From: Erysipelotrichaceae bacterium
GTDB lineage: Bacteria > Bacillota_I > Bacilli_A > Erysipelotrichales > Erysipelotrichaceae
DNA: 56,154 nt
NCBI GenBank assembly: GCA_015058955.1
Contig: SVBJ01000011.1
Coordinates: 1 to 56,154, forward strand
Direction of reading: 5' to 3'
Position numbers and translations under genes: made by a program. How positions within the stretch are numbered: position 1 is the first letter of the stretch; every line of letters starts with the position of its first letter. A model generated the notes under the pieces. It saw only the letters and a list, made by a program, of their open reading frames with translations, was not told the origin of the DNA and ran no database searches. Of the stretch, positions 24,166-33,505 are shown one piece after another.

Positions 24166-25512
24166 ATGAGTGATTATAACTATGATGTAATAATTCTGGG
24201 AGGCGGACCGGGCGGTTATGAAACTGCTCTGAAGTGCCGTAAGAATGATCTTTCCGTGTGCCTTATCGAAAAACGGGAAGTAGGCGGTACCTGCCTGAAC
24301 CGTGGCTGCATTCCTACCAAGGCCTTATTGCATGGCAGTGAAAAACTGCATGAGCTGAAAGATCTGGAAGTACTGGGCATTAAGACAGGGGAGGCTTCCT
24401 TTGACTATGGTGCTTTGGCCCGGTATAAGGACAGTGTCGTTGCCAGATTAAGAGGCAATGTGGAAATGATGCTGAAGAAAAGCGGCGTCATCGTTAAAAA
24501 CGGTTACGGGAGACTGAAGGATAACCACAGCATTGAAGTAAATGATGAATGCATTACCGCTGAAAACATCATTCTGGCAACCGGTTCAAAGCCGTTAATG
24601 CCGCCAATTGCAGGCATTGAAAATGCCATCAGCAGTGATCAGTTTCTGGCTCTGAATTCCCTTGATGAAGAAAACTGGGCAATCATCGGCGGCGGTGTCA
24701 TAGGCATGGAAGCTGCCTTTATACTGGGGCAGCTGGGTAAAAAGGTGACTGTCATTGAAATGATGCCTTCAATTCTGCCTGGTGTTGATGCCGGGATACT
24801 GAAGTGGCTCAACCGTACAATCAAGAAACTGGGCATTAAGGTACTGACTTCAGCAAAGGTGCAGCAGATTGGTACCGACAGGATACGGTATCTTTATAAG
24901 GATAAGATGGAAGAACTGCCGTTTGACAGATGTCTGGCTGCAGTTGGCAGAAAGAACAACATTGATGACATTGGGCTGGAAGCAGCCGGTGTGATCAGGG
25001 AAAGAAACAGAATACCGGTTGATGATCATCTGCGCACTAATGTACCGAATATCTATGCCATCGGTGACATTACGGGAATTAAGCAGCTGGCCCACGTAGC
25101 CACTTACCAGGGTGATGTTGCCTTGCAGAATATCCTTGGGAAGGACATCTGTGCTGACTACAGCGTCATACCGGCCTGTATTTTTGTCGATCCGGTGATT
25201 TCCACGGTGGGCTTAAGTGAAAGAGAACTGCAGGAACAGGGAATTGAATACGGAATCGCATCATCCAACGCCGGAGCAAACGGAAAGGCTCTGCTTTCCC
25301 AGAAGGGGGAAGGGACGGTACTGATTTATTACCGTAAGGCAGACGGGGTAATTCTGGGTTCTCAGATGATCTGTGAAGGCAGCAGTGAGATGATAAATGA
25401 GATCAGTGTTCTGATGAAAAAAGGCGGAACTATAGAAGACATAGCACACACTGTTCACCCGCATCCGACAATCGGTGAGATTGTTAAAGATGCGAGCGAA
25501 AAAGCGTGTTAA
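24166..25512 (+). CDS. Dihydrolipoamide-dehydrogenase-like flavoprotein disulfide reductase
   Basis: A 448-aa class I pyridine nucleotide-disulfide oxidoreductase. FAD motif GGGPGGYET (12-20), redox-active disulfide Cys43/Cys48 in GGTCLNRGCIPTK, NAD motif GGGVIGME, second FAD motif IYAIGDITG, and the C-terminal active-site dyad His433 and Glu438 (HPHPTIGE) are all present. The ATG at 24166 follows AGAGGTG and a TATAAT; the frame open further upstream lies in the promoter. No E1 or lipoylated E2 gene adjoins it, only a divergent E2-like protein, so its partner may be GcvH or another lipoyl protein elsewhere. Confidence 0.9.
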   Translation: MSDYNYDVIILGGGPGGYETALKCRKNDLSVCLIEKREVGGTCLNRGCIPTKALLHGSEKLHELKDLEVLGIKTGEASFDYGALARYKDSVVARLRGNVEMMLKKSGVIVKNGYGRLKDNHSIEVNDECITAENIILATGSKPLMPPIAGIENAISSDQFLALNSLDEENWAIIGGGVIGMEAAFILGQLGKKVTVIEMMPSILPGVDAGILKWLNRTIKKLGIKVLTSAKVQQIGTDRIRYLYKDKMEELPFDRCLAAVGRKNNIDDIGLEAAGVIRERNRIPVDDHLRTNVPNIYAIGDITGIKQLAHVATYQGDVALQNILGKDICADYSVIPACIFVDPVISTVGLSERELQEQGIEYGIASSNAGANGKALLSQKGEGTVLIYYRKADGVILGSQMICEGSSEMINEISVLMKKGGTIEDIAHTVHPHPTIGEIVKDASEKAC

Positions 25513-25541
25513 AACAGTACCGTTATGGTATTATTATATAG

Positions 25542-26900
<1,359 letters not shown>

Positions 26901-26921
26901 TTAAAACTATTAAAGAATAAG

Positions 26922-26945
26922 GCTCCGGATATCCGGAGCTTTTTC
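26922..26945 (+). terminator. Enolase terminator
   Basis: Self-complementary stem GCTCCGG/CCGGAGC around an ATAT centre, followed by five T residues. Confidence 0.88.
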
Positions 26946-26991
26946 TGTCTTAATAATGGAAAAATAAGCAGACATACGTTAATATAAAAGT

Positions 26992-27864
26992 ATGAAGAAG
27001 AAAATAATTTTAACGGTATTACTGCTGGTAATGCCTTTCATGATCACGGTTGTTCACGCTGACATGGGCCCTAAGCCTTCGACGGAAATAACCTTTAAGG
27101 GACTGGGCGATGGAACATATTACGTTTCCATTTTTGGTACTGAGCACAGAATGGGTCCAAACGGACCGCTGATTTCAGGTATCACCAGCGGAATGGCAAC
27201 AGGTCCATATGTAGACCTTGAAGGATTCAAGAAGTATTACAGTGACTATCCTGAAGAGATCATTGATCAGTTTGTTGAGTATACCAATGGAAAATACTGC
27301 TTCTGGGGTAACCTCAATGAGGTTACAACTGAAAACAATAAAATAACCTGGAGTTACTATGCACCGGACGATTTCATCGTTGTGGTAATAACCCCGCAGG
27401 GAAAACTGATTGCCAGTGAACCGGTGCAGCGATCCGTAATTGCCGGCTACTATAAATGTACTCTGGAAGGTGATACTCTGAAGATGCAGTCCAACTATAA
27501 CTGGGGCAAGGAGCGGTTAAGGCTGCTGGCCAGAGTGGCGGCAACCATTGCCATTGAACTTGTCATAGCTCTGATTTTCGGATACCGTGATAAGGCAAGC
27601 ATTGCGACAATAGTAAAAGCCAATATCGTTACCCAGCTGATCCTTAATCTTGGGGTATCACTTATGAACATCGTGTTTGGAATACTGGGTGCCTATCTGA
27701 TAATGATCTTAATGGAAATAATTGTCTTCATCATTGAAGGCATTCATTACAGCCGTAAGCTTCCGGGAAAAAAAGGCCTGGCCTGGCTGTATGCCCTGGT
27801 GGCCAATGCTGCTTCGTGGTACATTGGTTCCCAGATACTGGTGATCATGTCAGCATACGTATAG
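26992..27864 (+). CDS. Secreted/membrane protein with DMGPKPS motif, unknown function
   Basis: A 290-aa protein with a signal peptide (about 1-23, cleavage after VHA), an extracellular part of about 150 residues that begins with the striking motif ADMGPKPS, and four membrane helices at about 183-200, 208-236, 238-255 and 265-288. The same N-terminal motif recurs in uncharacterised membrane proteins of Firmicutes, as far as I recall. No enzymatic motif is visible. It is monocistronic with terminators on both sides. The gene may have a short leader; no strong ribosome binding site is visible before the ATG. Confidence 0.8.
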   Translation: MKKKIILTVLLLVMPFMITVVHADMGPKPSTEITFKGLGDGTYYVSIFGTEHRMGPNGPLISGITSGMATGPYVDLEGFKKYYSDYPEEIIDQFVEYTNGKYCFWGNLNEVTTENNKITWSYYAPDDFIVVVITPQGKLIASEPVQRSVIAGYYKCTLEGDTLKMQSNYNWGKERLRLLARVAATIAIELVIALIFGYRDKASIATIVKANIVTQLILNLGVSLMNIVFGILGAYLIMILMEIIVFIIEGIHYSRKLPGKKGLAWLYALVANAASWYIGSQILVIMSAYV

Positions 27865-27873
27865 AAAACAAAC

Positions 27874-27897
27874 AAAAAGCCCTGACGGGCTTTTTTT
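27874..27897. terminator. Bidirectional terminator
   Basis: Stem AAAAAGCCC/GGGCTTTTT with a TGAC loop and T-runs on both strands, between the convergent DMGPKPS gene and the cyclophilin gene. Confidence 0.9.
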
Positions 27898-27901
27898 CTG
27901 A

Positions 27902-28375
27902 TTAGTCTTCAACGTAGATCGACTTGATGACCTGAGGTTCCAGAGGTCTGTCCATCCAGTTGGTAGGGACAGAAGCTATCTTATCCAGTACATCAAATCC
28001 TTCAACCAGCTGTCCGAAGGCTGCATAGCTGCCATCCAGATGCGGAGCATCCCAATGGCAGATGAAGAACTGCGATGTGGCACTGTTTGGATCGTTTGTC
28101 CTGGCCATGGAGATCGTTCCTCTTTTGTGCTGCAGTGGGTTACTGACGCCGTTGGCTGCGAATTCACCTTTGATGGTTTCCTTTGACCCGCCCCGGCCGG
28201 TTCCGGTTGGGTCACCGCCCTGGATCATGAATTTCTTGATGATGCGGTGGAAGGTAAGTCCATCGTAGAAGTGTTCATCAACAAGTTTCAGAAAATTGGC
28301 AACGGTTATCGGTGCGCTTTTCTCATCTAACTGCAGCTTCATCTTGCTGCCGTCCATCATTTCAATTACTATCAT
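27902..28375 (-). CDS. Cyclophilin-type peptidyl-prolyl cis-trans isomerase
   Basis: A 157-aa cytosolic cyclophilin with no signal peptide. Active-site landmarks are present: FHRIIKKFMIQGGDPTGTGRGG (Arg in FHR, around residues 43-64), TISMARTNDPNSATSQFFI and a DGSYAAFGQLVEG loop where many homologues have LDGKYTAFG. It catalyses proline isomerisation in folding. It lies four bases after smpB and is the last gene of the secG-smpB-cyclophilin unit. Confidence 0.94.
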   Translation of the reverse strand: MIVIEMMDGSKMKLQLDEKSAPITVANFLKLVDEHFYDGLTFHRIIKKFMIQGGDPTGTGRGGSKETIKGEFAANGVSNPLQHKRGTISMARTNDPNSATSQFFICHWDAPHLDGSYAAFGQLVEGFDVLDKIASVPTNWMDRPLEPQVIKSIYVED

Positions 28376-28379
28376 CTGA

Positions 28380-28826
28380 CTATCTCACTTTCATCTGTTT
28401 CTGGATCTCACGGAGAGCATCCTTTTCCTTTTCACTCTGACGCTTGTCATAGAGAGCTTTGCCGCGGGCCAGAGCGATTTCCATTTTGGCCAGACCGTCT
28501 TTCAGATACATCCTGGTCGGTACGACAGTGTAGCCCTTAATGGTGCAGGCTTTTCTGAGCTTGCTGATTTCTCTTTTGTGCAGCAGCAGTTTTCTCAATC
28601 TGGTTTCTTCATGGTTGAAGATGTTGCCTTCCTTGTACTGGGAGATGTGCATATCACGGATAAAAGCTTCGCTGTTGACGAAGTCGATATAGGCATCCTT
28701 GAACTGTACGGCGCCTTTTCTGACACTCTTGATTTCCGTGCCGGTCAGAACGATTCCGGCTTCATAGAATTCTTCCAGGAAATAATCGTGTCTGGCTCTC
28801 CTGTTTACGGCAATGTTCTTTTCCAT
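28380..28826 (-). CDS. smpB: SsrA-binding protein
   Basis: A 148-aa SmpB, the partner of tmRNA in rescuing stalled ribosomes. The family pattern is complete: NRRARHDYFLEEFYEAGIVLTG split over the N-terminus, GTEIKSVRKGAVQFKDAYIDF, LLLHKREI, VPTRMYLKDGLAKMEIALARGK and the C-terminal DKRQSEKEKDALREI tail that enters the mRNA channel. The tmRNA gene itself is 18.5 kb further on. The secG-smpB order is common in Firmicutes, though rnr (RNase R), often between them, is absent here. Confidence 0.96.
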   Translation of the reverse strand: MEKNIAVNRRARHDYFLEEFYEAGIVLTGTEIKSVRKGAVQFKDAYIDFVNSEAFIRDMHISQYKEGNIFNHEETRLRKLLLHKREISKLRKACTIKGYTVVPTRMYLKDGLAKMEIALARGKALYDKRQSEKEKDALREIQKQMKVR

Positions 28827-28841
28827 AAAAACTCCTGTAGT

Positions 28842-28863
28842 AAAAAAGACCTTGAGGCCTTTC
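28842..28863 (-). terminator. Terminator or attenuator between secG and smpB
   Basis: Minus strand: AAAGGCC/GGTCTTT (one G-T pair) with a TCAA loop, followed by T residues, directly after the secG stop. Since no promoter is clear before smpB, it may only attenuate. Confidence 0.6.
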
Positions 28864-29091
28864 TTATTTGATGATCAATTTCAGTATTACTAATATAAAG
28901 AACAGGAAGCCTGCAATTAATGTGGCTAATGACAGGGCTTTTTCAGGGCCTCTTTCCTTCATGTCCTTGAAAAGATTTAAGCCACCGTTACCGCCTGTGA
29001 AAGCGCTGCTGACACCGGCTGACTTGCCGCTCTGCAGAAGAGTTAACATAATGATGGCTACTGAATCAAGCATAATAAGAATATCTAACAT
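28864..29091 (-). CDS. secG: Preprotein translocase subunit SecG
   Basis: A 75-aa SecG with the usual two membrane helices (about 3-22 and 53-73) and the conserved cytoplasmic loop LLQSGKSAGVSSAFTGG. It assists SecYE in protein export. An AAGGAG site and a consensus promoter stand upstream. Confidence 0.93.
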   Translation of the reverse strand: MLDILIMLDSVAIIMLTLLQSGKSAGVSSAFTGGNGGLNLFKDMKERGPEKALSLATLIAGFLFFILVILKLIIK

Positions 29092-29121
29092 GAAAACTGC
29101 TCCTTTCTGGTGCGCTAGTTT

Positions 29122-29150
29122 ATTATAACAAACCTGTTTTTCTATTTCAA
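29122..29150 (-). promoter_or_regulatory. secG promoter
   Basis: Minus strand: TTGAAA (29145-29150), 17-bp spacer, TATAAT (29122-29127). Confidence 0.8.
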
Positions 29151-29242
29151 ACTATATTAGCAGGAAATAAGCAGGATTTTGACAGATTGCAGGCTGAAAA
29201 GAGGGTATTATTATGTACTGGTACAGAAAGAATGTTTTGTTA

Positions 29243-29248
29243 TATAAT
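29243..29248 (+). promoter_or_regulatory. -10 box of the zinc-ribbon protein gene
   Basis: TATAAT 28 bases upstream of the ATG at 29276. The -35 is weak. A consensus TTGACA at 29179-29184 is too far away to pair with it. Confidence 0.45.
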
Positions 29249-29275
29249 AAACATATAAGTTAACGGAGGTATAAT

Positions 29276-30049
29276 ATGGGTTTATTAGATAATCTTTTTG
29301 AGAGGAAAGAATGCGATATCTGCGGTGGTAAGGTCGGTATTTTAGGCGGTACCAAGGTCAAGGACGGCAGACTGTGCAAGGAATGTGTCCGCAAGCTGTC
29401 ACCTCATCTTTCCAACCTGAAGAGCTTTACTCTGGATGACATCAGAGATCATCTGGCATACCGTGAGGAGAATGATGAAAAGGTCAAGGCCTTCAATGTT
29501 ACCCATGTCATCGGTGGCAAGGGAACCAAGCTGTATCTGGACATGGAAAAGAAACAGATGATCATCACCAGTTACAATAACTGGAGAAACGATAACCCAG
29601 ACATTCTCGATTTTGCTCAGATCGTCAGCAATGACATGGAAATCAAGGAAAACAAGACTGAGATCAAGAAGAAGGGTGAAGACGGCAAGGATGTCAGCTA
29701 CAATCCTAAGAGATATGAATACAGTTATAATTTCTATGTATACCTGGATGTGAATTCACCTTGGTTCAATTCCCAGACCATTAAGGTAAACGGTTCTTCC
29801 GTAGATGGCTATGACAATGATGAATATGAACTGTGCTACATTCAGACTCAGGAGATCTGTGAGATCCTTGATTTGCTGAAGAACGGTCAGGAGGATGTCG
29901 TTGACGAAGCAGTTGAATACTACAGAGATCTGATGGCTTCACCAAAGCGAAAGTACAACAAGACATACTACAATGATACCAGAAGGTATTCACGTTCATC
30001 TGAATACTATTACGGCAAGGATCCAAGAAAGGATCACTACAAGTTCTGA
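29276..30049 (+). CDS. Zinc-ribbon (DUF4428-type) cytosolic protein
   Basis: A 257-aa soluble protein. The N-terminus carries a Cys4 zinc ribbon, CDIC at 14-17 and CKEC at 34-37, spaced as in DUF4428 proteins. The rest (about 70-200) alternates beta strands and acidic loops (GTKLYLDMEKKQMIITSYN), in the manner of a PH-like fold, and the C-terminal 30 residues are rich in Tyr, Arg and Lys and probably disordered. No enzyme motif is seen. A GGAGG ribosome binding site precedes the ATG. Function unknown. Confidence 0.8.
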   Translation: MGLLDNLFERKECDICGGKVGILGGTKVKDGRLCKECVRKLSPHLSNLKSFTLDDIRDHLAYREENDEKVKAFNVTHVIGGKGTKLYLDMEKKQMIITSYNNWRNDNPDILDFAQIVSNDMEIKENKTEIKKKGEDGKDVSYNPKRYEYSYNFYVYLDVNSPWFNSQTIKVNGSSVDGYDNDEYELCYIQTQEICEILDLLKNGQEDVVDEAVEYYRDLMASPKRKYNKTYYNDTRRYSRSSEYYYGKDPRKDHYKF

Positions 30050-30056
30050 TAACTGT

Positions 30057-30079
30057 AAGGTCTGGAAACAGACCTTTTT
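30057..30079 (+). terminator. Terminator after the zinc-ribbon gene
   Basis: AAGGTCTG/CAGACCTT with a GAAA tetraloop, followed by T residues. The ribosome binding site of the next gene begins within three bases, so it may act as an attenuator. Confidence 0.8.
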
Positions 30080-30089
30080 ATGGAGGAAA

Positions 30090-30761
30090 ATGGATAAGAA
30101 ATTACTTAAGGAAGCCATAATAAAGTATGTGGCAGGAATTCTGCTGGTAGGAGTGCTGCTGTTTCTGCCAGCCGGTACTCTGAAGTGGAGAAACGGCTGG
30201 ATCTTCATGGCTGTTCTGTTTATCCCAATGTTTCTTGCCGGAATTGTAATGTATCTGAAGGCTCCTGATCTGTTAAGAAGCCGACTGAATGCCAGGGAGA
30301 AGCAGTCGGAGCAGAAAGATGTCATTGGATTAAGCGGATTAATGTTTCTGGCGGCTTTCATTGTTGCCGGACTGAATTACCGCTTCAAATGGATCAGTTT
30401 TCCAGAGGGATCAGTTACATTTGGCTGCATCGTGTTCCTGCTGTCTTACCGGGGATTTGCCGAGGTGTTAAGAGAAAATGCCTATCTGTCCCGAACCATA
30501 GAGGTTCAGCAGGGGCAGAAAGTGGTTGATACCGGCATGTATGGAATTGTCAGACATCCGATGTACGCTGTTACCATATTCCTGTTCTTCAGCATGATGA
30601 TTATTCTGGATTCACCGTTCTCCTTTGTCATCATGATGCGGTATATCCCTTTGATCATAAAGAGGATAATGAACGAGGAAAGTGTTCTGGAAAAGGAACT
30701 GGAAGGATATCGGGACTATAAGAATAAGGTCAGATACAGACTGATTCCGATGATCTGGTAA
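30090..30761 (+). CDS. ICMT/PEMT-like membrane methyltransferase-family protein
   Basis: A 223-aa membrane protein with about five hydrophobic segments and the isoprenylcysteine carboxyl methyltransferase-like signature DTGMYGIVRHPMYAV (about 147-161) followed by the Glu-rich EESVLEKELEGYRDYKNKVRYR. In family members the RHPxY and C-terminal Glu bind S-adenosylmethionine; the methyl acceptor is normally a lipophilic molecule. The ATG at 30090 has TGGAGGA upstream; the longer frame back to 29973 lies in the preceding gene. It is distantly related in fold to the DUF1295 protein at 5.7 kb. Confidence 0.85.
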   Translation: MDKKLLKEAIIKYVAGILLVGVLLFLPAGTLKWRNGWIFMAVLFIPMFLAGIVMYLKAPDLLRSRLNAREKQSEQKDVIGLSGLMFLAAFIVAGLNYRFKWISFPEGSVTFGCIVFLLSYRGFAEVLRENAYLSRTIEVQQGQKVVDTGMYGIVRHPMYAVTIFLFFSMMIILDSPFSFVIMMRYIPLIIKRIMNEESVLEKELEGYRDYKNKVRYRLIPMIW

Positions 30762-30786
30762 TCTTAAATCAGATATTTGGCATGTA

Positions 30787-30814
30787 AAGAGGTCTTCAGG
30801 GAAGACTTCTTTTT
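30787..30814 (+). terminator. Terminator after the ICMT-like gene
   Basis: AAGAGGTCTTC/GAAGACTTCTT, 11 pairs including one G-T, a 3-base loop and T residues after it. Confidence 0.85.
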
Positions 30815-30843
30815 AATTTGTTGCAAAAATCAGAGTAAAATGA

Positions 30844-30871
30844 TTGCGTTTTCAGAAATGTGTGCTAGAAT
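30844..30871 (+). promoter_or_regulatory. Promoter of the T-box leader
   Basis: TTGCGT (30844-30849), 16-bp spacer, TAGAAT (30866-30871) with TGC before it (extended -10). Transcription would start near 30878, giving a leader of about 257 bases. Confidence 0.6.
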
Positions 30872-30877
30872 TTTCAT

Positions 30878-31114
30878 AACACAACGAAAAGGAATAGTAG
30901 TTTTTCACGATTTCCACAGAGAGCCATGGCTGGTGAGAGATGGCGATATACGGAAAGATGAACGCGCCTTGGAGTGGTGCCGGGGAACTAAAGTATCCGG
31001 CTCCGGGAAGTCCCGTTACAGACAGTTGAGTGCCCAGGACATTGTCTTGGGAATCAAGGTGGCACCACGGTTTTGATCGTCCTTGTTGAATTGTTCAACA
31101 AGGACGTTTTATTT
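30878..31114 (+). promoter_or_regulatory. T-box riboswitch, probable arginine specifier
   Basis: A full T-box leader that senses uncharged tRNA. Stem I: base helix CCAC/GTGG, then CCATGGC/GCCTTGG with a GA-rich bulge (AGAGAG, GGAG), as in classical leaders. The T-box proper is AATCAAGGTGGCACCACGG at 31052-31070, with the TGGC bulge for the tRNA 3' end. The terminator is a perfect 13-bp stem (31078-31106) and TTTTATTT. The codon in the specifier position after GAA and before a purine is CGC (Arg); AAC (Asn), shifted by one to two bases, is the alternative. It controls an MBL-fold hydrolase and an amino-acid ABC transporter, so uptake rises when the charged tRNA falls. Confidence 0.88.
31078..31114 (+). 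terminator. Regulated terminator of the T-box leader
   Basis: Perfect 13-bp stem CGTCCTTGTTGAA/TTCAACAAGGACG with a TTG loop and TTTTATTT. Disrupted by the antiterminator when uncharged tRNA binds. Confidence 0.92.
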
Positions 31115-31134
31115 GGAAAAAGGAGGTAGACAAC

Positions 31135-32031
31135 ATGGAAAAGAAGACTGCAGATGTAATCATGCCAGGTAACTGGTTCGATGCCTTACCGCGAAAACAG
31201 TATGAATCTTTTATCAAAGTTGAATCAGCTGATCCATGGTTTTCGGTTTACCAGATCAGAAACAACATATTTGCCATATATGAAGACAAACACTTCCAGG
31301 AGGTAATTTCGTACCTGATCACCGGTGAAAAGAAAGCTTTGTTAATAGACACCGGATTGGGTATCGGGGATATCAGAGCGGTCGTTAATGCTCTGTATGA
31401 CGGTGAGATCATCGTTACTCATACGCATACTCACTTTGACCATATCGGCGGCGACTGGCAGTTTGATGAGGTTAACATACCGGATAATCCGGTAGCCATT
31501 ACCAGAGCGCGACGAGGCTTAAGTAAACAGGAGGTTGAAGATAACATGGCTGATGGATGCAACTGTCAGCCATACCCACGAGGCTTCAACAGAGAAGAAT
31601 ATTGTATTAAGCCGGCTAACAGCTACAGACTTGTCAGAAACGGTGATGTGTTTGATCTGGGAGACATCCAGCTTGAAGTCATTGAGACCCCAGGACATTC
31701 ACCGGACAGCGTGATGTATCTGGACAGCAGAAATCAGCTGCTGTTTACGGGAGACACATTCTATCCCGCAACATTGTATGCGCATATCACTCATGAGGAT
31801 GGGTCAAATTCGGATTTTGAAGTTTACCGACAGACCATGCACATGGTAGCGGAAAAATACAGTAACTGCACACTGATCACCTCTCACAACGAACCGTTAA
31901 GACCGGGGATTGAACTGATAAAGGTTGCCCGCGGCTTTGATGATATCGCTGCCGGGGGTCTTGAATATATCGAAGATGACAGAAATCTCAGGAAATACGT
32001 ATTTGAAGACTTCTGCATAGTTACAGGTTAA
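31135..32031 (+). CDS. MBL-fold metallo-hydrolase, first gene of the T-box operon
   Basis: A 298-aa metallo-beta-lactamase-fold enzyme with the di-zinc motif THTHFDHIGG (about 96-105), ETPGHSPDSVMYL, LLFTGDTFYPATLY and TSHNEPL carrying the remaining ligands. This pattern fits glyoxalase-II-like or quorum-lactonase-like hydrolases. AAAGGAGG precedes the ATG. It stands between the T-box and the transporter genes, so it responds to the same amino acid. The substrate may be an amino-acid derivative or peptide-like ester/lactone taken up by the transporter; that is inference. The presence of THTHFDH is complete, so it should be active. Confidence 0.88.
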   Translation: MEKKTADVIMPGNWFDALPRKQYESFIKVESADPWFSVYQIRNNIFAIYEDKHFQEVISYLITGEKKALLIDTGLGIGDIRAVVNALYDGEIIVTHTHTHFDHIGGDWQFDEVNIPDNPVAITRARRGLSKQEVEDNMADGCNCQPYPRGFNREEYCIKPANSYRLVRNGDVFDLGDIQLEVIETPGHSPDSVMYLDSRNQLLFTGDTFYPATLYAHITHEDGSNSDFEVYRQTMHMVAEKYSNCTLITSHNEPLRPGIELIKVARGFDDIAAGGLEYIEDDRNLRKYVFEDFCIVTG

Positions 32032-32053
32032 AAAACCAAGAGAAAGGGAAAAA

Positions 32054-32827
32054 ATGAAAAAGTTTATTATCACATTATTAGCATGTTTATTCATATTAGC
32101 CGGCTGTTCAGGTCAGAAAGACAAGACAGTCGACAGCATTGATGACGAGGTTCTTACTGCCGGTACACTGGTAGTAGGCATCTCCGCAGACTATCCGCCT
32201 TTTGAATCACTGGATACCAGTAATAACCTGATAGGATACGATGTTGACATGGCCAACATCCTGGCAGCCAAGATCAAGAGTGAATCAGGACAGTCATACA
32301 AGGTTGATTTCGTTCAGATGGATTTCTCAACCATCATTTCTGCTCTGCAGACCGGACAGGTGGATGTCGGAATTGCAGCATTCTCATATGATCCTGAAAG
32401 ACAGTGTCTGTTCACTGATCCGTATTATCTGTCAGCTCAGGTCATCGTGGTACTGAAGGATTCAGGTATTAATTCCCTGAAGGATCTTAACGGCAAGACG
32501 GTCGCTGCCGGTGACGGTACGGTTGGCTATGCAGCTGCCAGTGAAATTGAAGGAGTCAAGATGACTTCGCCTGGTGATTACCTGCAGCAGTTTGAAATGC
32601 TGAAGAACAATCAGATCGATGCCGTTGTATGTGATGAAAAGGTTGCTCAGGGATTTGTTGACACATCCAACAAACTGGTTATCCTGAGTGAAAAGCTGGC
32701 TGAGGATAATCTGTGCATAACGGTAAAGACAGGGCACACCTTCATTCTGCAGGCACTTAACCGGGCCATCAGTGAATTCGTATCTTCCGGTGAATCCGAT
32801 AATCTTAAGAGCAAGTGGGGTCTGTAA
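32054..32827 (+). CDS. Polar amino-acid ABC transporter substrate-binding lipoprotein
   Basis: A 257-aa lipoprotein. Signal peptide with lipobox LAGCS (Cys about 18), then the family 3 solute-binding pattern: LVVGISADYPPFESLD, LIGYDVDMANILAAK, VDFVQMDFSTIISALQTGQVDVGIAAFSYDPERQ (read in parts) and DAVVCDEKVA. It binds an amino acid outside the membrane and delivers it to the permease. The ligand cannot be read from sequence; the probable Arg T-box and family fold suggest arginine or another cationic amino acid. 23 bases after the MBL gene. Confidence 0.93.
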   Translation: MKKFIITLLACLFILAGCSGQKDKTVDSIDDEVLTAGTLVVGISADYPPFESLDTSNNLIGYDVDMANILAAKIKSESGQSYKVDFVQMDFSTIISALQTGQVDVGIAAFSYDPERQCLFTDPYYLSAQVIVVLKDSGINSLKDLNGKTVAAGDGTVGYAAASEIEGVKMTSPGDYLQQFEMLKNNQIDAVVCDEKVAQGFVDTSNKLVILSEKLAEDNLCITVKTGHTFILQALNRAISEFVSSGESDNLKSKWGL

Positions 32828-32830
32828 ATA

Positions 32831-33505
32831 ATGGACTTTACGATAATCACCCCGGAGATCTTCTTTTATCTTCTTAAAGGGGCAGGGATGTCATTATTGA
32901 TCGCCATAATTGCGACGACTGTAGGTCTGGTATTGGGGACATTGGGGGCAGCCGCCAAGCTGTCACGCAGCAAGGTGCTGAATCTGCTGGCATCAGTCTA
33001 CGTGGAAGTGTTCCGCGGAACTCCAATGATGATGCAGATAACCTTCGCCTTCCTGGCTCTGCCTGCCCTGGTAACGCTTATATTGGGCAAGCCGGTCAGA
33101 TTCAACCCGCTGATTACCGGCATAGCAGCCATCGCAATAAACAGCGGTGCCTATACCACCGAACTGATCAGAAGCGGCATTAACGGTGTTGACAGAGGAC
33201 AGTTTGAAGCGGCTGATACCCTGGGACTGACATACCGGCAGAAAATGAAGCTGGTCATCCTGCCTCAGGCTTTCAAGCAGATCCTGCCTCCGCTGGTCAG
33301 CGAACTGATCACCCTGATCAAGGATTCCTCACTTCTCTCGACAATAGGAGTGGTGGAACTGATGAAATCAGCCACAACGGTTGGGGCAAACTACTATGCC
33401 TATCTGCCGCCGTTAACAGTGGCGAGCGGCATTTATCTGACTTTGACGCTGATAATATCAGCCATATCAAAGGTGATTGAAAGGAGGCTGGCAGTAAGTG
33501 ATTGA
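32831..33505 (+). CDS. Amino-acid ABC transporter permease (HisM/GlnP family)
   Basis: A 224-aa integral membrane subunit with five hydrophobic segments. N-terminal LLKGAGMSLLIAI and EVFRGTPMMMQ are typical of polar amino-acid permeases, and the coupling (EAA) loop reads EAADTLGLTYRQKMKLVILPQA at about 116-137. It starts four bases after the binding-protein stop and overlaps the ATPase gene by 8 bp. A single permease gene implies a homodimeric channel. Confidence 0.94.
   Translation: MDFTIITPEIFFYLLKGAGMSLLIAIIATTVGLVLGTLGAAAKLSRSKVLNLLASVYVEVFRGTPMMMQITFAFLALPALVTLILGKPVRFNPLITGIAAIAINSGAYTTELIRSGINGVDRGQFEAADTLGLTYRQKMKLVILPQAFKQILPPLVSELITLIKDSSLLSTIGVVELMKSATTVGANYYAYLPPLTVASGIYLTLTLIISAISKVIERRLAVSD

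Noticed and set aside
29179-29210. TTGACA at 29179 as the -35 of the zinc-ribbon gene
   Set aside because: The nearest TATTAT is 21 bases away and the better TATAAT at 29243 is far too distant.
30777-31076. 99-codon open frame inside the T-box leader
   Set aside because: The stretch folds as a T-box with specifier loop, T-box sequence and regulated terminator; the frame has no ribosome binding site.
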